Shown one piece after another: positions 54,534 through 62,839 of a DNA stretch of 64,000 bases. The stretch is from Cellulomonas sp. S1-8. GTDB lineage: Bacteria; Actinomycetota; Actinomycetes; Actinomycetales; Cellulomonadaceae. A program made the position numbers and the translations under genes. The notes beneath the pieces were generated by a model that saw only the letters and a program-made list of their open reading frames with translations, had not been told where the DNA came from and did no database searches. Positions within the stretch are counted from its first letter, which is position 1, and the number at the start of each line of letters is the position of its first letter. The stretch covers positions 806,001-870,000 of the forward strand of contig NZ_CP110806.1 in the NCBI RefSeq assembly GCF_026184235.1, given 5' to 3'.

Positions 54534-54547
54534 TTGACGCACGTCAT
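54534..54547. promoter_or_regulatory. Crp/Fnr-type box in the divergent gap
   Basis: TTGAC, GCAC, GTCAT: a 5-4-5 inverted repeat with one mismatch, the geometry of an FNR box (TTGAT-N4-ATCAA). It lies 73 bases from the regulator start and 75 from the chaperone start. Confidence 0.5.
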
Positions 54548-54622
54548 GGTCGACCCGCGCAGCCGTTCGTAACGTCCCTGGTGAGGCGTCGGAACCGACG
54601 CACTGCACCCGAGGAGGACCTC

Positions 54623-54886
54623 ATGGACACCACGACGACCGCCACCACGACGACCGACACCGCGACGACCGCGACCACCAGGACCGTGCTGCGCGCCGAC
54701 GGCTTCAGCTGCCCGTCGTGCGTCGCGACGATCGAGCGCAAGCTCGCACCGCTCGACGGCGTCATCGCCGTGACGGTGCGGTTCGCGTCGGCCCGCATCG
54801 AGATCGAGCACGACCCGCAGCGGGTGTCGGTCGACGACCTCGTCGCCGCGGTCGCGCGCGCCGGCTACACGGCGCGTCCCGCCTGA
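54623..54886 (+). CDS. Heavy-metal-associated (HMA) chaperone-like protein
   Basis: This 87-residue protein has a Thr-rich N-terminus (~20 residues) and an HMA ferredoxin-like fold (~21-87). The metal-binding motif is GFSCPSCVATIE, with C30 and C33. HMA proteins carry Cu+ or other soft metals to P1B ATPases. GAGGAGG precedes the ATG. The P-type ATPase gene follows after 75 bases. The ATPase lacks its own HMA domain, so this protein probably provides it in trans. Confidence 0.87.
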   Translation: MDTTTTATTTTDTATTATTRTVLRADGFSCPSCVATIERKLAPLDGVIAVTVRFASARIEIEHDPQRVSVDDLVAAVARAGYTARPA

Positions 54887-54914
54887 CGTCGGCACGTGCG
54901 ACCCGCACCGCCGA

Positions 54915-54944
54915 CCCGCAGCACCCCGCAGCACCCCGCAGCAC
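54915..54944 (+). repeat. 10-bp tandem repeat x3 before the P-type ATPase gene
   Basis: Three exact CCCGCAGCAC copies lie in the 75-base gap between the HMA and ATPase genes. Confidence 0.9.
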
Positions 54945-54961
54945 CCGATCGAGGAGACATC

Positions 54962-56827
54962 ATGACCACCCCCCGCCGCCGGCCGGACCGCCGCTGGACC
55001 GTGCCCGCAGTCGGCGGGCTCCTGGTCCTCGCCGCGCTCGTGACGCGCGGCGCCCCGCCGTGGTCGGACCTGCTCATGGTCGCGGCGGCCGTCGTGGCAG
55101 GCGCGGGCACGGTACGTCGCGCGGCACGCGCCCTGGCGGCACGGGTGGTCGGGATCGACCTGCTCGTCGCGGTCGCCGCGACGGGAGCCGTGGTGATCGG
55201 CGACTACTGGGAGGCGGCGGCGGTCACGCTGCTGTTCGCGCTGGGGCACACGCTGACGGACGCGACGCTCCACCGGACGCGGGCGGCGCTCGCCGACCTC
55301 GTGGCGGCCGCGCCGCGCACCGCGGTGGTCGTGCGGGACGGCGCGCAGGTCGAGGTGCCCGCGGACGAGGTCGTCGTGGGGGAGACCGTCGTGGTCCGCG
55401 ACGGGACGGCCGTGCCGGTCGACGGCGTCGTGACGGGCGGCACGGGAGCCGTCGACGAGGCGTCGGTGACGGGGGAGTCGATCCCCGTCGAGAAGGTCGT
55501 CGACGACCGGGTGTTCGCGGGCACCGTGTCGCACGGCGGGATGCTGAGGGTGCGGGTCACGGGCGTCGGCCAGGACACGACCCTGGCGCGGATCGTGCAC
55601 CGCGTGGAGGAGGCGCAGGACGCCCGCGCGCGGGCCGCGGCCTTCATGGACCGCTTCTCCGCCTGGTACACGCCGGCGATCATCGCGCTGTCGGTCGTGG
55701 CCGGCGCAGCCACCGGGGACGTCGCGCTGGCCCTGACCCTGCTCGTCATCGGGTGCCCGGGTGCGCTGGTGATCTCCGTCCCGGTGGCGATCGTCGCGGG
55801 CATCGGACGCGGCGCGCGGGACGGCGTCCTGGTCAAGGGCGGTGAGCACCTGGAGACGGTCGCGCGGGTCTCGGCGGTGGCGTTCGACAAGACGGGCACG
55901 CTCACGGCCGGTCGGCCGCGGGTGACGGACGTCGTCCCGACCGACGGCGTCGACCGCGACACCGTCCTGCGGTGGGCGGCCCGCGCGGAGCTCGGCTCCG
56001 GGCACCCGCTGGCCGAGGCCGTGGTCGCAGCGGCGTCGGCCGTGCCCGACCTGACCCCGGCCGACGAGGTCCAGCCCGTCGTGGGACGCGGCCTCGTCGC
56101 CCGGGCCGACGGTCGACGCATCCTCGTGGGAACCCTCGCGCTCCTGGAGCAGCACGGGGTCGCGACGACGGCGGTCGACGGCGCGGTCACCGCGCTGGCG
56201 TCCGCCGGACGCACACCCGTGGTCGTGGCGCTCGACGACGACGTGCTCGGGGTGATCGGCGTCGCCGACCCCGTGCGTCCCGAGGCCGCCGAGGCCGTCG
56301 CCCGGCTGCGACGGGCCGGGGTGCGGGAGATCGTCATGCTCACCGGTGACCAGCAGCGCGTGGCCGACGCGGTCGGGGCGCTGGTCGGTGTGACGACGGT
56401 CCGGGCCGGGCTGCTCCCCGAGGACAAGCTCGACGCGGTGCGTGACCTGCAGGCCCGCGGGCACGTCGTCGCGATGATCGGCGACGGTGTCAACGACGCC
56501 CCTGCGCTCGCGGCCGCAGACGTCGGCGTCGCGATGGGTGCGGCCGGGTCCGCGGTGGCGGTGGAGACGGCCGACGTCGCCCTCATGGCCGAGGACCTGC
56601 TGCGCCTGCCGCACGCGCTGGGCCTGGCCCGGCGCACGGTGAGGGTGATGCGGCAGAACGTCGCGGTCGCCCTCGTGACCGTCGCGGCGCTGCTCGCCGG
56701 GGTGCTGCTCGGTGGTGTGACGATGGCGGTCGGGATGCTCGTCCACGAGGCGTCGGTGCTCGTCGTCATCGCGAATGCCATGCGGCTGCTGCGGCGCGCA
56801 CCGCAGCCCGCGGGTCGCGTCAGATGA
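54962..56827 (+). CDS. Heavy-metal-translocating P-type ATPase with CPG motif
   Basis: This 621-residue P1B-type pump has TGES (actuator), the phosphorylated aspartate D309 in DKTGTLT, HP in SGHPLAEA, and GDGVNDAPAL. About eight helices are present, starting directly with the N-terminal helices and no HMA domain. The membrane metal motif is CPG (C265 in IGCPGALVI) instead of CPC, SPC or CPH. Metal specificity is therefore not predictable from standard rules. It follows the HMA protein gene and lies under the divergent Crp/Fnr regulator. Its stop overlaps the convergent GNAT gene by 8 bases. Confidence 0.9.
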   Translation: MTTPRRRPDRRWTVPAVGGLLVLAALVTRGAPPWSDLLMVAAAVVAGAGTVRRAARALAARVVGIDLLVAVAATGAVVIGDYWEAAAVTLLFALGHTLTDATLHRTRAALADLVAAAPRTAVVVRDGAQVEVPADEVVVGETVVVRDGTAVPVDGVVTGGTGAVDEASVTGESIPVEKVVDDRVFAGTVSHGGMLRVRVTGVGQDTTLARIVHRVEEAQDARARAAAFMDRFSAWYTPAIIALSVVAGAATGDVALALTLLVIGCPGALVISVPVAIVAGIGRGARDGVLVKGGEHLETVARVSAVAFDKTGTLTAGRPRVTDVVPTDGVDRDTVLRWAARAELGSGHPLAEAVVAAASAVPDLTPADEVQPVVGRGLVARADGRRILVGTLALLEQHGVATTAVDGAVTALASAGRTPVVVALDDDVLGVIGVADPVRPEAAEAVARLRRAGVREIVMLTGDQQRVADAVGALVGVTTVRAGLLPEDKLDAVRDLQARGHVVAMIGDGVNDAPALAAADVGVAMGAAGSAVAVETADVALMAEDLLRLPHALGLARRTVRVMRQNVAVALVTVAALLAGVLLGGVTMAVGMLVHEASVLVVIANAMRLLRRAPQPAGRVR

Positions 56828-57857
56828 TGCCGGCGTACCGGTGCCAGGACTGCGTCGCGTACGACGTCGTGAAGCCCGACGACAGGTACAGGTCCGCCGC
56901 GCCCGTGGGGGAGTCGGCGTCGACCTCGAGCCCGACCCGCTCCCGGCCGCGCTCGGCGGCGTCCGTGACGACCGCGTCGATCAGCGACCGCGCCACGCCG
57001 CGCCCCCGGGCGGACCGCGTCACCCCGAGGTACTCGACGTAGCTGCCGACGGCGCGTCCGGCGTCGTCGGTGGACGCGCTGGCGATGAGCACGCCGACGG
57101 CCTCGGCCCCGTCGCCGTCGACCAGCTCGGCGAGCCACCAGTGGTCCCACCGGTGGCCCGGGTCCTGCCGCAGCCGGACGAGGAACTCCTCGAACGTCTC
57201 CTCGTGGTGGTTGAAGTGGTCGACGAACGCCCGCTCGAGCACGTCGTGCACCGCCACGAGGTCGTCCTCGCCCGGCATCCCACCCTCCGGGCGGCCGAGG
57301 TGGCGGACCAGCACGCCCGGTCCCGTGGGCCTGGCGCCGCGGTCGTCCTCGCCGACCGGGCGTCGCATCTGCCACCACGTCCGGACGTGCTCGTAGCCTG
57401 CGGCGGCGAGCCGGCGCTGGTGGCGGGCGTCGGCCTCGAAGGCGCCGCTGTCGAGCTGGGTGCGCTCCAGTCCGCGTGCCCGTGCCTGCGCGACCCCCGC
57501 GCCCTCGGCCCACGCGAAGAGGTGCGCGGCGATCACGTCGCCCAGGGCGTCGTCCAGGTCGGGGTCGACGACGACGGCGACGAGGACCCGCCCGGCGGCA
57601 CGGTCGTGGACGGTCGCCCACCCGCGGGCCGCACCGGCCCCGTCCCTGACCAGCAGGTGGGTGCGGGTCGCAGCGCCGTCCCCGGCGACCTCCGCCCGGG
57701 CCGCGTCGGGACCCGCGGACTCGGCACCACGGGCTGCGACCTCGTGGCGCGCGCGCAGCGCGTGGAGGCCGGCCACGTCCTCGCGTCCGGGGACGTCGGC
57801 GCGCCACCCGTCAGGGAGGTCGGCGGGCAGGTCAGGGGTCGAGCGGTGAGAGGTCAT
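56820..57857 (-). CDS. Two-domain GNAT N-acetyltransferase
   Basis: This 345-residue protein has two GNAT folds: a degenerate N-terminal one (~20-170) and a C-terminal one (~180-345) with the acetyl-CoA loop VTRSARGRGVARSLI and the late EVDADSPTGAADLYLSSGF. The layout resembles mycothiol synthase MshD and related acetyltransferases. Similarity outside the CoA loop is not strong enough to call mshD. ATG 57857 is the preferred start; longer upstream frames are Arg-rich noise. Confidence 0.82.
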   Translation of the reverse strand: MTSHRSTPDLPADLPDGWRADVPGREDVAGLHALRARHEVAARGAESAGPDAARAEVAGDGAATRTHLLVRDGAGAARGWATVHDRAAGRVLVAVVVDPDLDDALGDVIAAHLFAWAEGAGVAQARARGLERTQLDSGAFEADARHQRRLAAAGYEHVRTWWQMRRPVGEDDRGARPTGPGVLVRHLGRPEGGMPGEDDLVAVHDVLERAFVDHFNHHEETFEEFLVRLRQDPGHRWDHWWLAELVDGDGAEAVGVLIASASTDDAGRAVGSYVEYLGVTRSARGRGVARSLIDAVVTDAAERGRERVGLEVDADSPTGAADLYLSSGFTTSYATQSWHRYAGII

Positions 57858-57918
57858 CGGTGCCCAGTGTCGCGCACGTCCTGCCCGCGCACCCCGTCCG
57901 GCAGCGTCACGCACCCCT

Positions 57919-57958
57919 CGTCGCGCACCCCTCGTCGCACGGCGAGGGGTGCGCGACG
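57919..57958 (-). terminator. pspA terminator
   Basis: CGTCGCGCACCCCTCG pairs perfectly (16 bp) with CGAGGGGTGCGCGACG over an 8-base loop. It sits just beyond the pspA stop (minus strand). Confidence 0.75.
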
Positions 57959-57963
57959 GACGG

Positions 57964-58743
57964 TCAGGCGTCGCTGGTGCCCGTGCCGATCTCGGGCGTG
58001 ACCGTCGTGGCCGCGATCTGCCGCGGGGCGCTGCCCTGCTTGAGCGCCGCGAGCCGCGCCTCGATCTCGATGTGCTCACCGGCCTGCTCGAGCTCGGCGA
58101 ACTGGGAGTCCAGCGACGACGCCGCCAGCTCGGCCTGGCCCATCGCGTACGCCTCCTCGCGGCGCACCCGCTCCTCGAAGCGCGCGATCTCGCTCGTCGG
58201 GTCGAGGACGTTGATCGAGCCGATCGCCTCCTGCACCTGGCGCTGGGCCTGCGCGGACTTCTGGCGCGCGACGAGCGTGTCGCGGCGCGACTTCAGCTGC
58301 CCGAGCTTGTCCTTCATCTGCGCCAGGCCGGTCTTGAGCTTCTCGACCGTCTCGCGCTGCGAGGCGATGATCGGCTCCGCGTCGCGGACCTCCTGCTCGG
58401 CGGTGATCTGCTTGCCCAGCGCGAGCTTGGCGAGGTTGTCGAACTTGTCGGCGTTGGCGACGTCCCCGGCGGCCCGGAACTGGTCGGCGCGCGACGACGC
58501 CGCCACCGCCTTCTGGCCCCAGTCGCGGGACGCGGCGACGTCCTCGTTGTAGTCCTGCTCCGCGAGGCGCAGGTTGCCGATGCTCTGCGCGATGGCCTTC
58601 TCCGCGTCGGAGATCGAGCCCGTGAAATCACGCACGAGCTGGTCGAGCATCTTCTGCGGGTCCTCCGCCTGGTCGATGAGCGCGTTGACGTTCGCGCGCG
58701 TCAGCTGCGCGATCCGTCCGAAGATCGACTGCTTCTCGGTCAT
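57964..58743 (-). CDS. pspA: PspA/IM30-family envelope-stress protein
   Basis: This 259-residue protein is almost wholly helical and coiled-coil. It starts MTEKQSIFGRIAQLTRANVNALIDQAEDPQKMLDQL, the membrane-binding amphipathic helix of PspA/Vipp1. It assembles into ESCRT-III-like polymers that protect the membrane. It lies directly downstream of a TPM-domain gene, the same neighbour pair seen in other actinobacteria, which suggests joint action at the membrane. The start ATG is unambiguous from family alignment. Confidence 0.9.
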   Translation of the reverse strand: MTEKQSIFGRIAQLTRANVNALIDQAEDPQKMLDQLVRDFTGSISDAEKAIAQSIGNLRLAEQDYNEDVAASRDWGQKAVAASSRADQFRAAGDVANADKFDNLAKLALGKQITAEQEVRDAEPIIASQRETVEKLKTGLAQMKDKLGQLKSRRDTLVARQKSAQAQRQVQEAIGSINVLDPTSEIARFEERVRREEAYAMGQAELAASSLDSQFAELEQAGEHIEIEARLAALKQGSAPRQIAATTVTPEIGTGTSDA

Positions 58744-58859
58744 CGTGTCGTGCCCTCCCGTGTGGTGCCGACCCGGACGTCCGCCCGGTGTCACGTGCCG
58801 CGGTCGCCGTCGTCGGCGCCCGCGTGAGCCCGTCGTCGCCGGTACGCGGCGACGTCGTG

Positions 58860-60944
58860 TCAGAACCCGCCGCCGCGCCCCCCGCCGCCGAAGCCGCCGC
58901 CGCGCCCGCCGCCGCCGAACCCGCCGCCGAAGCCCCCGCCGTGGCCGCCGCCACCGAACCCGCCGCCGCCACCGAAGCCGCCCCCGCCGCCGCCCCAACC
59001 GCCACCGCCGCGACCACCGCCGCGCAGGATCGAGTCGATGAGGATGCCGCCGAGGATCATGCCGCCCACGTTCGTCCCGCCGCCCTGCCCGCCGCGCCGG
59101 TCGTCCTCGTCGTACCGCGCGTTCTCGACGTCGACCTGCGCGAGCCGCTGCGCCTCCGCGACGAGCTGCTCGCCGTGCTGGGCCGTCGCGAGCGCCGCCT
59201 CGGGGTCGGTGGCTGCCTGGTCGAGCGCGCGCAGCCGCAACCGGTCGGCCTCCGCGAGGCGGGTCCGGGCCTGCGGGCCGACGGCCCCGCGCCGGGTGCT
59301 CACGTAGTCGGTCGTGGCGCGGACCGCCGAGTCGAGACGGCCGAGGGTGTCGTCGAGCAGCGCGCGGGCGCGCTGCCCGCGCTCCACGGCGTCGCGTCGA
59401 GGTGCCAGTGCCGCGTCGATCGCGGCCTCGGCGGTGGTCAGGCGGCGCAGTGCCGCGAGGGGGTCGCCCGCGCCGCCGCGCGCAGCGGTCGCCGCCTCGA
59501 CGGCCGAACGCGCCTCGAGGGCGTGCGGCGCGACCTGCGGGTCGCCGGGTGCGAGCCGGGCGGCGTCGGCGAGGTCCGACGTGAGGGACGCGATGCCGGC
59601 GTCCAGGCGCGCGCCGGCGGCGGCGAGCTCGCCGTCCGCCGAGTCCACCGCGGCGAGCAGCGTCGTGGCCTGCGCCAACGCCTCCTCCGCGGCGCGCGCG
59701 AAGCCGACGGCGCCGGCCTTGTCGCCCGCGGCCGAGCGTGCCCGACCCTGCGTGAGGGCGGAGTCGACGTCGTCGAGCAGCCGGTCCGCCTGGTCGGGGT
59801 TGCCCGCGACCGTCCCGAGCGTGTCAGGGGAGTACCGCGTCGTCAGCGCGGCGACGGCCGCGCGCGCCGGGTCGACGCGACCCCGCAGCCGGTCGGTCTC
59901 GCGCTGGTGCGCCTCGATCGCGTCGTCGACGCGCGCCTCGATCGCGCGCAGCCGGTCGAACGCGTCCTTCTGCTCGTCGAGCTGCGCCTCCACCTGCCCG
60001 CACAGCCGCAGGATCTGCGCCGACGTGGCACGCACCTGCTCCTCGGTGTCGGGGACGTCGTCGTCGAGGGTCTGCCGCAACCGGAACGCCTCGGTCACCG
60101 TCTGCTTGCCCTGCACGAGGACGGCCTCGAACTCGCGCGTCGACCCGCCACCGAACTGCGCCTGAGCGAACCCGAGCTCGTCCTCCGACGCCCGCAGCGC
60201 GTCATCGAGGGCGACGAGGGCGGACGCCGAGCGGCGGTCCAGCTCGGCCGTCGGCAGCGCCGCGAACTCGTCGGCGGCGACCGCGACGCGCGTCGCGCCC
60301 GCGGTGTCCCGCAGGACGCCCGCCGCCTGCTGCGGCTTGCGGCGCAGGAACGTGAACAGCAGGACCGCGACGATGCCGGCCAGCCCGATGAGCAGCAGCG
60401 CGGTGAGGCCACCGCCGGACCCGGAGTCGGAGCCGGCGTCGGATCCGCCGTCGGACCCGGTCGCCCCGCCGCTCGCCGCCTCGACGATCCCGGACGCGGC
60501 CGCCACCGCCGCCGCGTCCCAGTCGCCGCCGGAGAGCTCCTGCTCGACCTCGGCCGCGACGTCGTCGAGCTGCCCGGACGTGATCGACCCCAGCGTCGTG
60601 GGCGCGAGCGTGTACTGCGCGTCGTCGACCGCGACCGCGAGCACCGCGTCCGACGACCCCAGCCCCGACGCGTCGGCGGTGCGCTCGACCCACGTCTCGG
60701 GGTCCAGACCGTCGAACGTGTCGACGTACACCACGGTCAGCCGGTACGGCGTGTCCGCAGCGACCTCGTCGACGGCGTCCTGCACGGACGTCACGTCGGA
60801 CAGGACACCCGCCCGGTCGACGACCGTCGCCCCCGCCAGGTCGAACGGCGCGTCCGCGGACGCACCACCCGCACCCGCGACGACGAGGACCGCCCCGACG
60901 GCGACGGCAGCGAGGGGGGTCAGGGCACGACGAGCCAGACGCAC
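58860..60944 (-). CDS. TPM-domain membrane protein with Gly-rich tail
   Basis: This 694-residue protein has a signal peptide (~1-31), a TPM (DUF477) domain (~35-160: VVDRAGVLSDVTSVQDAVDEVAADTPYRLTVVYVDTF) and a Ser/Gly linker. One membrane helix (~180-203) and a long cytosolic coiled-coil region (~210-610) follow. The C-terminus (~620-694) is almost pure Gly with Arg, Phe and Trp. The start is GTG 60944 with AAAGGA. It is upstream of pspA on the same strand. A shortened paralogue lies directly upstream. TPM proteins have been linked to protein repair and membrane stress; here PspA partnership is inferred. Confidence 0.82.
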   Translation of the reverse strand: MRLARRALTPLAAVAVGAVLVVAGAGGASADAPFDLAGATVVDRAGVLSDVTSVQDAVDEVAADTPYRLTVVYVDTFDGLDPETWVERTADASGLGSSDAVLAVAVDDAQYTLAPTTLGSITSGQLDDVAAEVEQELSGGDWDAAAVAAASGIVEAASGGATGSDGGSDAGSDSGSGGGLTALLLIGLAGIVAVLLFTFLRRKPQQAAGVLRDTAGATRVAVAADEFAALPTAELDRRSASALVALDDALRASEDELGFAQAQFGGGSTREFEAVLVQGKQTVTEAFRLRQTLDDDVPDTEEQVRATSAQILRLCGQVEAQLDEQKDAFDRLRAIEARVDDAIEAHQRETDRLRGRVDPARAAVAALTTRYSPDTLGTVAGNPDQADRLLDDVDSALTQGRARSAAGDKAGAVGFARAAEEALAQATTLLAAVDSADGELAAAGARLDAGIASLTSDLADAARLAPGDPQVAPHALEARSAVEAATAARGGAGDPLAALRRLTTAEAAIDAALAPRRDAVERGQRARALLDDTLGRLDSAVRATTDYVSTRRGAVGPQARTRLAEADRLRLRALDQAATDPEAALATAQHGEQLVAEAQRLAQVDVENARYDEDDRRGGQGGGTNVGGMILGGILIDSILRGGGRGGGGWGGGGGGFGGGGGFGGGGHGGGFGGGFGGGGRGGGFGGGGRGGGF

Positions 60945-61039
60945 GGTGTCGATCCTTTCTTAGGGCTCCACAGGTGGCAACGCGGCCGGGGGGCGGGGGG
61001 TTCCGGCTGCCGGGCTGCTGCGTGTGAGCCGGCGGCAGG

Positions 61040-61096
61040 GCGGAAGTGGTCACTCGTGGTGGGTGCGTGCGGGGTAGTGGGCATGTGTGTGACCAC
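61040..61096. repeat. 57-bp repeat copy 1 (before the TPM gene)
   Basis: GCGGAAGTGGTCACTCGTGG followed by a G/T-rich stretch and GTGACCAC. GTGGTCAC and GTGACCAC form inverted ends. It is nearly identical to 62762-62818, 1722 bases away. Confidence 0.85.
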
Positions 61097-61109
61097 CACT
61101 GCGGCCGCC

Positions 61110-62645
61110 CTACCGGCCGTCCCGGTCGCCGTCGTCGCCGGAGCCGCTGCGCCAGTCCGCGAGCGCACCCAGGAAGCCCTCCTCGGCCCACAGGCCCCCG
61201 CCGCTGTCCTCCTCGTCGTGGGGTGGGTCGTGCTCGGGGTCTCCCCAGGCCGACCCGCGGCGGTGCCAGCCGCTGCGGATGCCGCCCGTGGCACCGTGCG
61301 CACCGTAGGACGCGCCGTACCGCGAGACGCGGCGCACGTCACGCAGGGCCAGCTTCTCCGCCTCGGCGACGAGCCTCTCGGCCCGCTGTACGTCGGCCAG
61401 CGCCGCCACCGGATCGGTCGCGCGCCGACCGCTCGCCCAGACGCGCAGCCGCTCGGCCTCCACGAGCCGGGTACGGGCGCTGGACCCGACCACACCGCGG
61501 CGGGACTCGATGTAGAGCGTGGTCGCGCGCAGCGCGACGTCGAGGCGGCTAAGAGCACCGTTGACCAGTGACGCAGCGCGCCGGAGCTGTTCCTCGGCGG
61601 CGCGGCTCGGCGCCAGCGCCGCGTCGAGCGCGAGCTCGGCGGCGGCCAGTCGGCGCAGTACCGCGAGCGGGTCGCCCGTGCCGGGACGCGCGGCGCCGGC
61701 CGCGGCGAGCGACTCCTGGGCCTCGCGCGTGTGGGCGGCGAGCTGGGGGTTGTCGCACGCCAGTCGCTCGACGTCGGCGAGGTCCGCCGTGAGGGATGCG
61801 ATGCTCGCGTCGAGCCGTGCGCCGGCGGCGGCCAGCTCGGCGTCCGCGGACTCGACCGACTCGAGGAGCCGTGCGACCTGGGCGAGCGCCTCCTCGGCGA
61901 CACGCGCGCACCCGACTGCCCCCGGCCGGGCGCCGGCGACCGCCCGCGCACGACCCCTCGTGAGCGTCTCGTCGACCTCCGCGAGCAGCAGCGTGGCCTG
62001 GTCGAGATCGCTCGCGAAGGTCACCAGGGCGTCCGGCGAGTACAGGGCGGTGAGCGCGTCGAGTGCCCTCCCGGTGGACTCGGCACGACGGCGCCACCGC
62101 GCGGCGTCGTCCCCCAGCGCGACGAGCACGGTCTCGACGTCCGCCTCGAGCGCGCGCACCTCGTCGATCGCTTTCCTCTGGGCCCCGAGCCGCGCCGTCG
62201 CCCGCCGGCACGTGCGCACGATCTGCGTCGCGGCATCCCGTACCGCCCGCTCGCTGTCGGGGACCGCGTCGTCGAGGGTCTGCCGCAGCTGGAACACCTG
62301 CGCGTGGGCAGCCAGTGCGTCCTTCAGCACGGCCTCGAGCTCCTGCGCGCGGCGCGGTCCCAGCCGGACCCGCGCGAGCGGGAGGTCGTGGTTCGTCGCC
62401 CGGACGGCGTCGTCCAGCTCGACCAGGGCGGATGCCGACCGACGGACCAGGTCCGGGGTGTCGACCTCGGCGTGCTCGTCGGCCGCTCTCGTCACCTGCC
62501 GCGCACCGGAAGCCCGGGACAGCAGCCGGGCCTCGCGGCGCTGTCGCACGCGCCGGACCAGGGGCGTGCCGACCGCACCGGCGGCGGTGAGGACCACGGC
62601 CACCGCCCTGGCGAGGAGCGCGGTGAGCAGGTGGGCGGCAGACAC
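61110..62645 (-). CDS. Truncated paralogue of the TPM-domain protein
   Basis: This 511-residue protein aligns with the cytosolic helical region of the neighbouring 694-residue protein. Shared segments include RRSASALVELDDAVRAT, FQLRQTLDDAVPDSE, YSPDALVTFASDLDQATLLL and AAGARLDASIASLTADLAD. It lacks the signal peptide and TPM domain, keeps only a short hydrophobic N-terminus (~5-30) and has a different, acidic C-terminus. It is a tandem duplicate that has diverged. ATG 62645 is the best start. Possibly a cytosolic or membrane-bound partner of the full-length protein. Confidence 0.75.
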   Translation of the reverse strand: MSAAHLLTALLARAVAVVLTAAGAVGTPLVRRVRQRREARLLSRASGARQVTRAADEHAEVDTPDLVRRSASALVELDDAVRATNHDLPLARVRLGPRRAQELEAVLKDALAAHAQVFQLRQTLDDAVPDSERAVRDAATQIVRTCRRATARLGAQRKAIDEVRALEADVETVLVALGDDAARWRRRAESTGRALDALTALYSPDALVTFASDLDQATLLLAEVDETLTRGRARAVAGARPGAVGCARVAEEALAQVARLLESVESADAELAAAGARLDASIASLTADLADVERLACDNPQLAAHTREAQESLAAAGAARPGTGDPLAVLRRLAAAELALDAALAPSRAAEEQLRRAASLVNGALSRLDVALRATTLYIESRRGVVGSSARTRLVEAERLRVWASGRRATDPVAALADVQRAERLVAEAEKLALRDVRRVSRYGASYGAHGATGGIRSGWHRRGSAWGDPEHDPPHDEEDSGGGLWAEEGFLGALADWRSGSGDDGDRDGR

Positions 62646-62761
62646 CAGCCGATACTGGCAGAGATGCAGACCTTCCCGACCGCCGAGTTCGCGTCGCGCG
62701 ACCCGAACGTCGTTGTGGCCGTGCTGACGGTTGCCGCCCTACCGCCGTGTCCCTGCGGGCT

Positions 62762-62818
62762 GCGGAAGTGGTCACTCGTGGTGGGTGGGTGCGGGGAAGT
62801 GGGCGCACATGTGACCAC
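62762..62818. repeat. 57-bp repeat copy 2 (before the TPM paralogue)
   Basis: Starts GCGGAAGTGGTCACTCGTGG and ends GTGACCAC, matching 61040-61096 with a few changes in the middle. It occupies the same position upstream of the paralogue as copy 1 does for the TPM gene. Confidence 0.85.
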
Positions 62819-62839
62819 TCCTGCGCCCGGTGCCACCGG

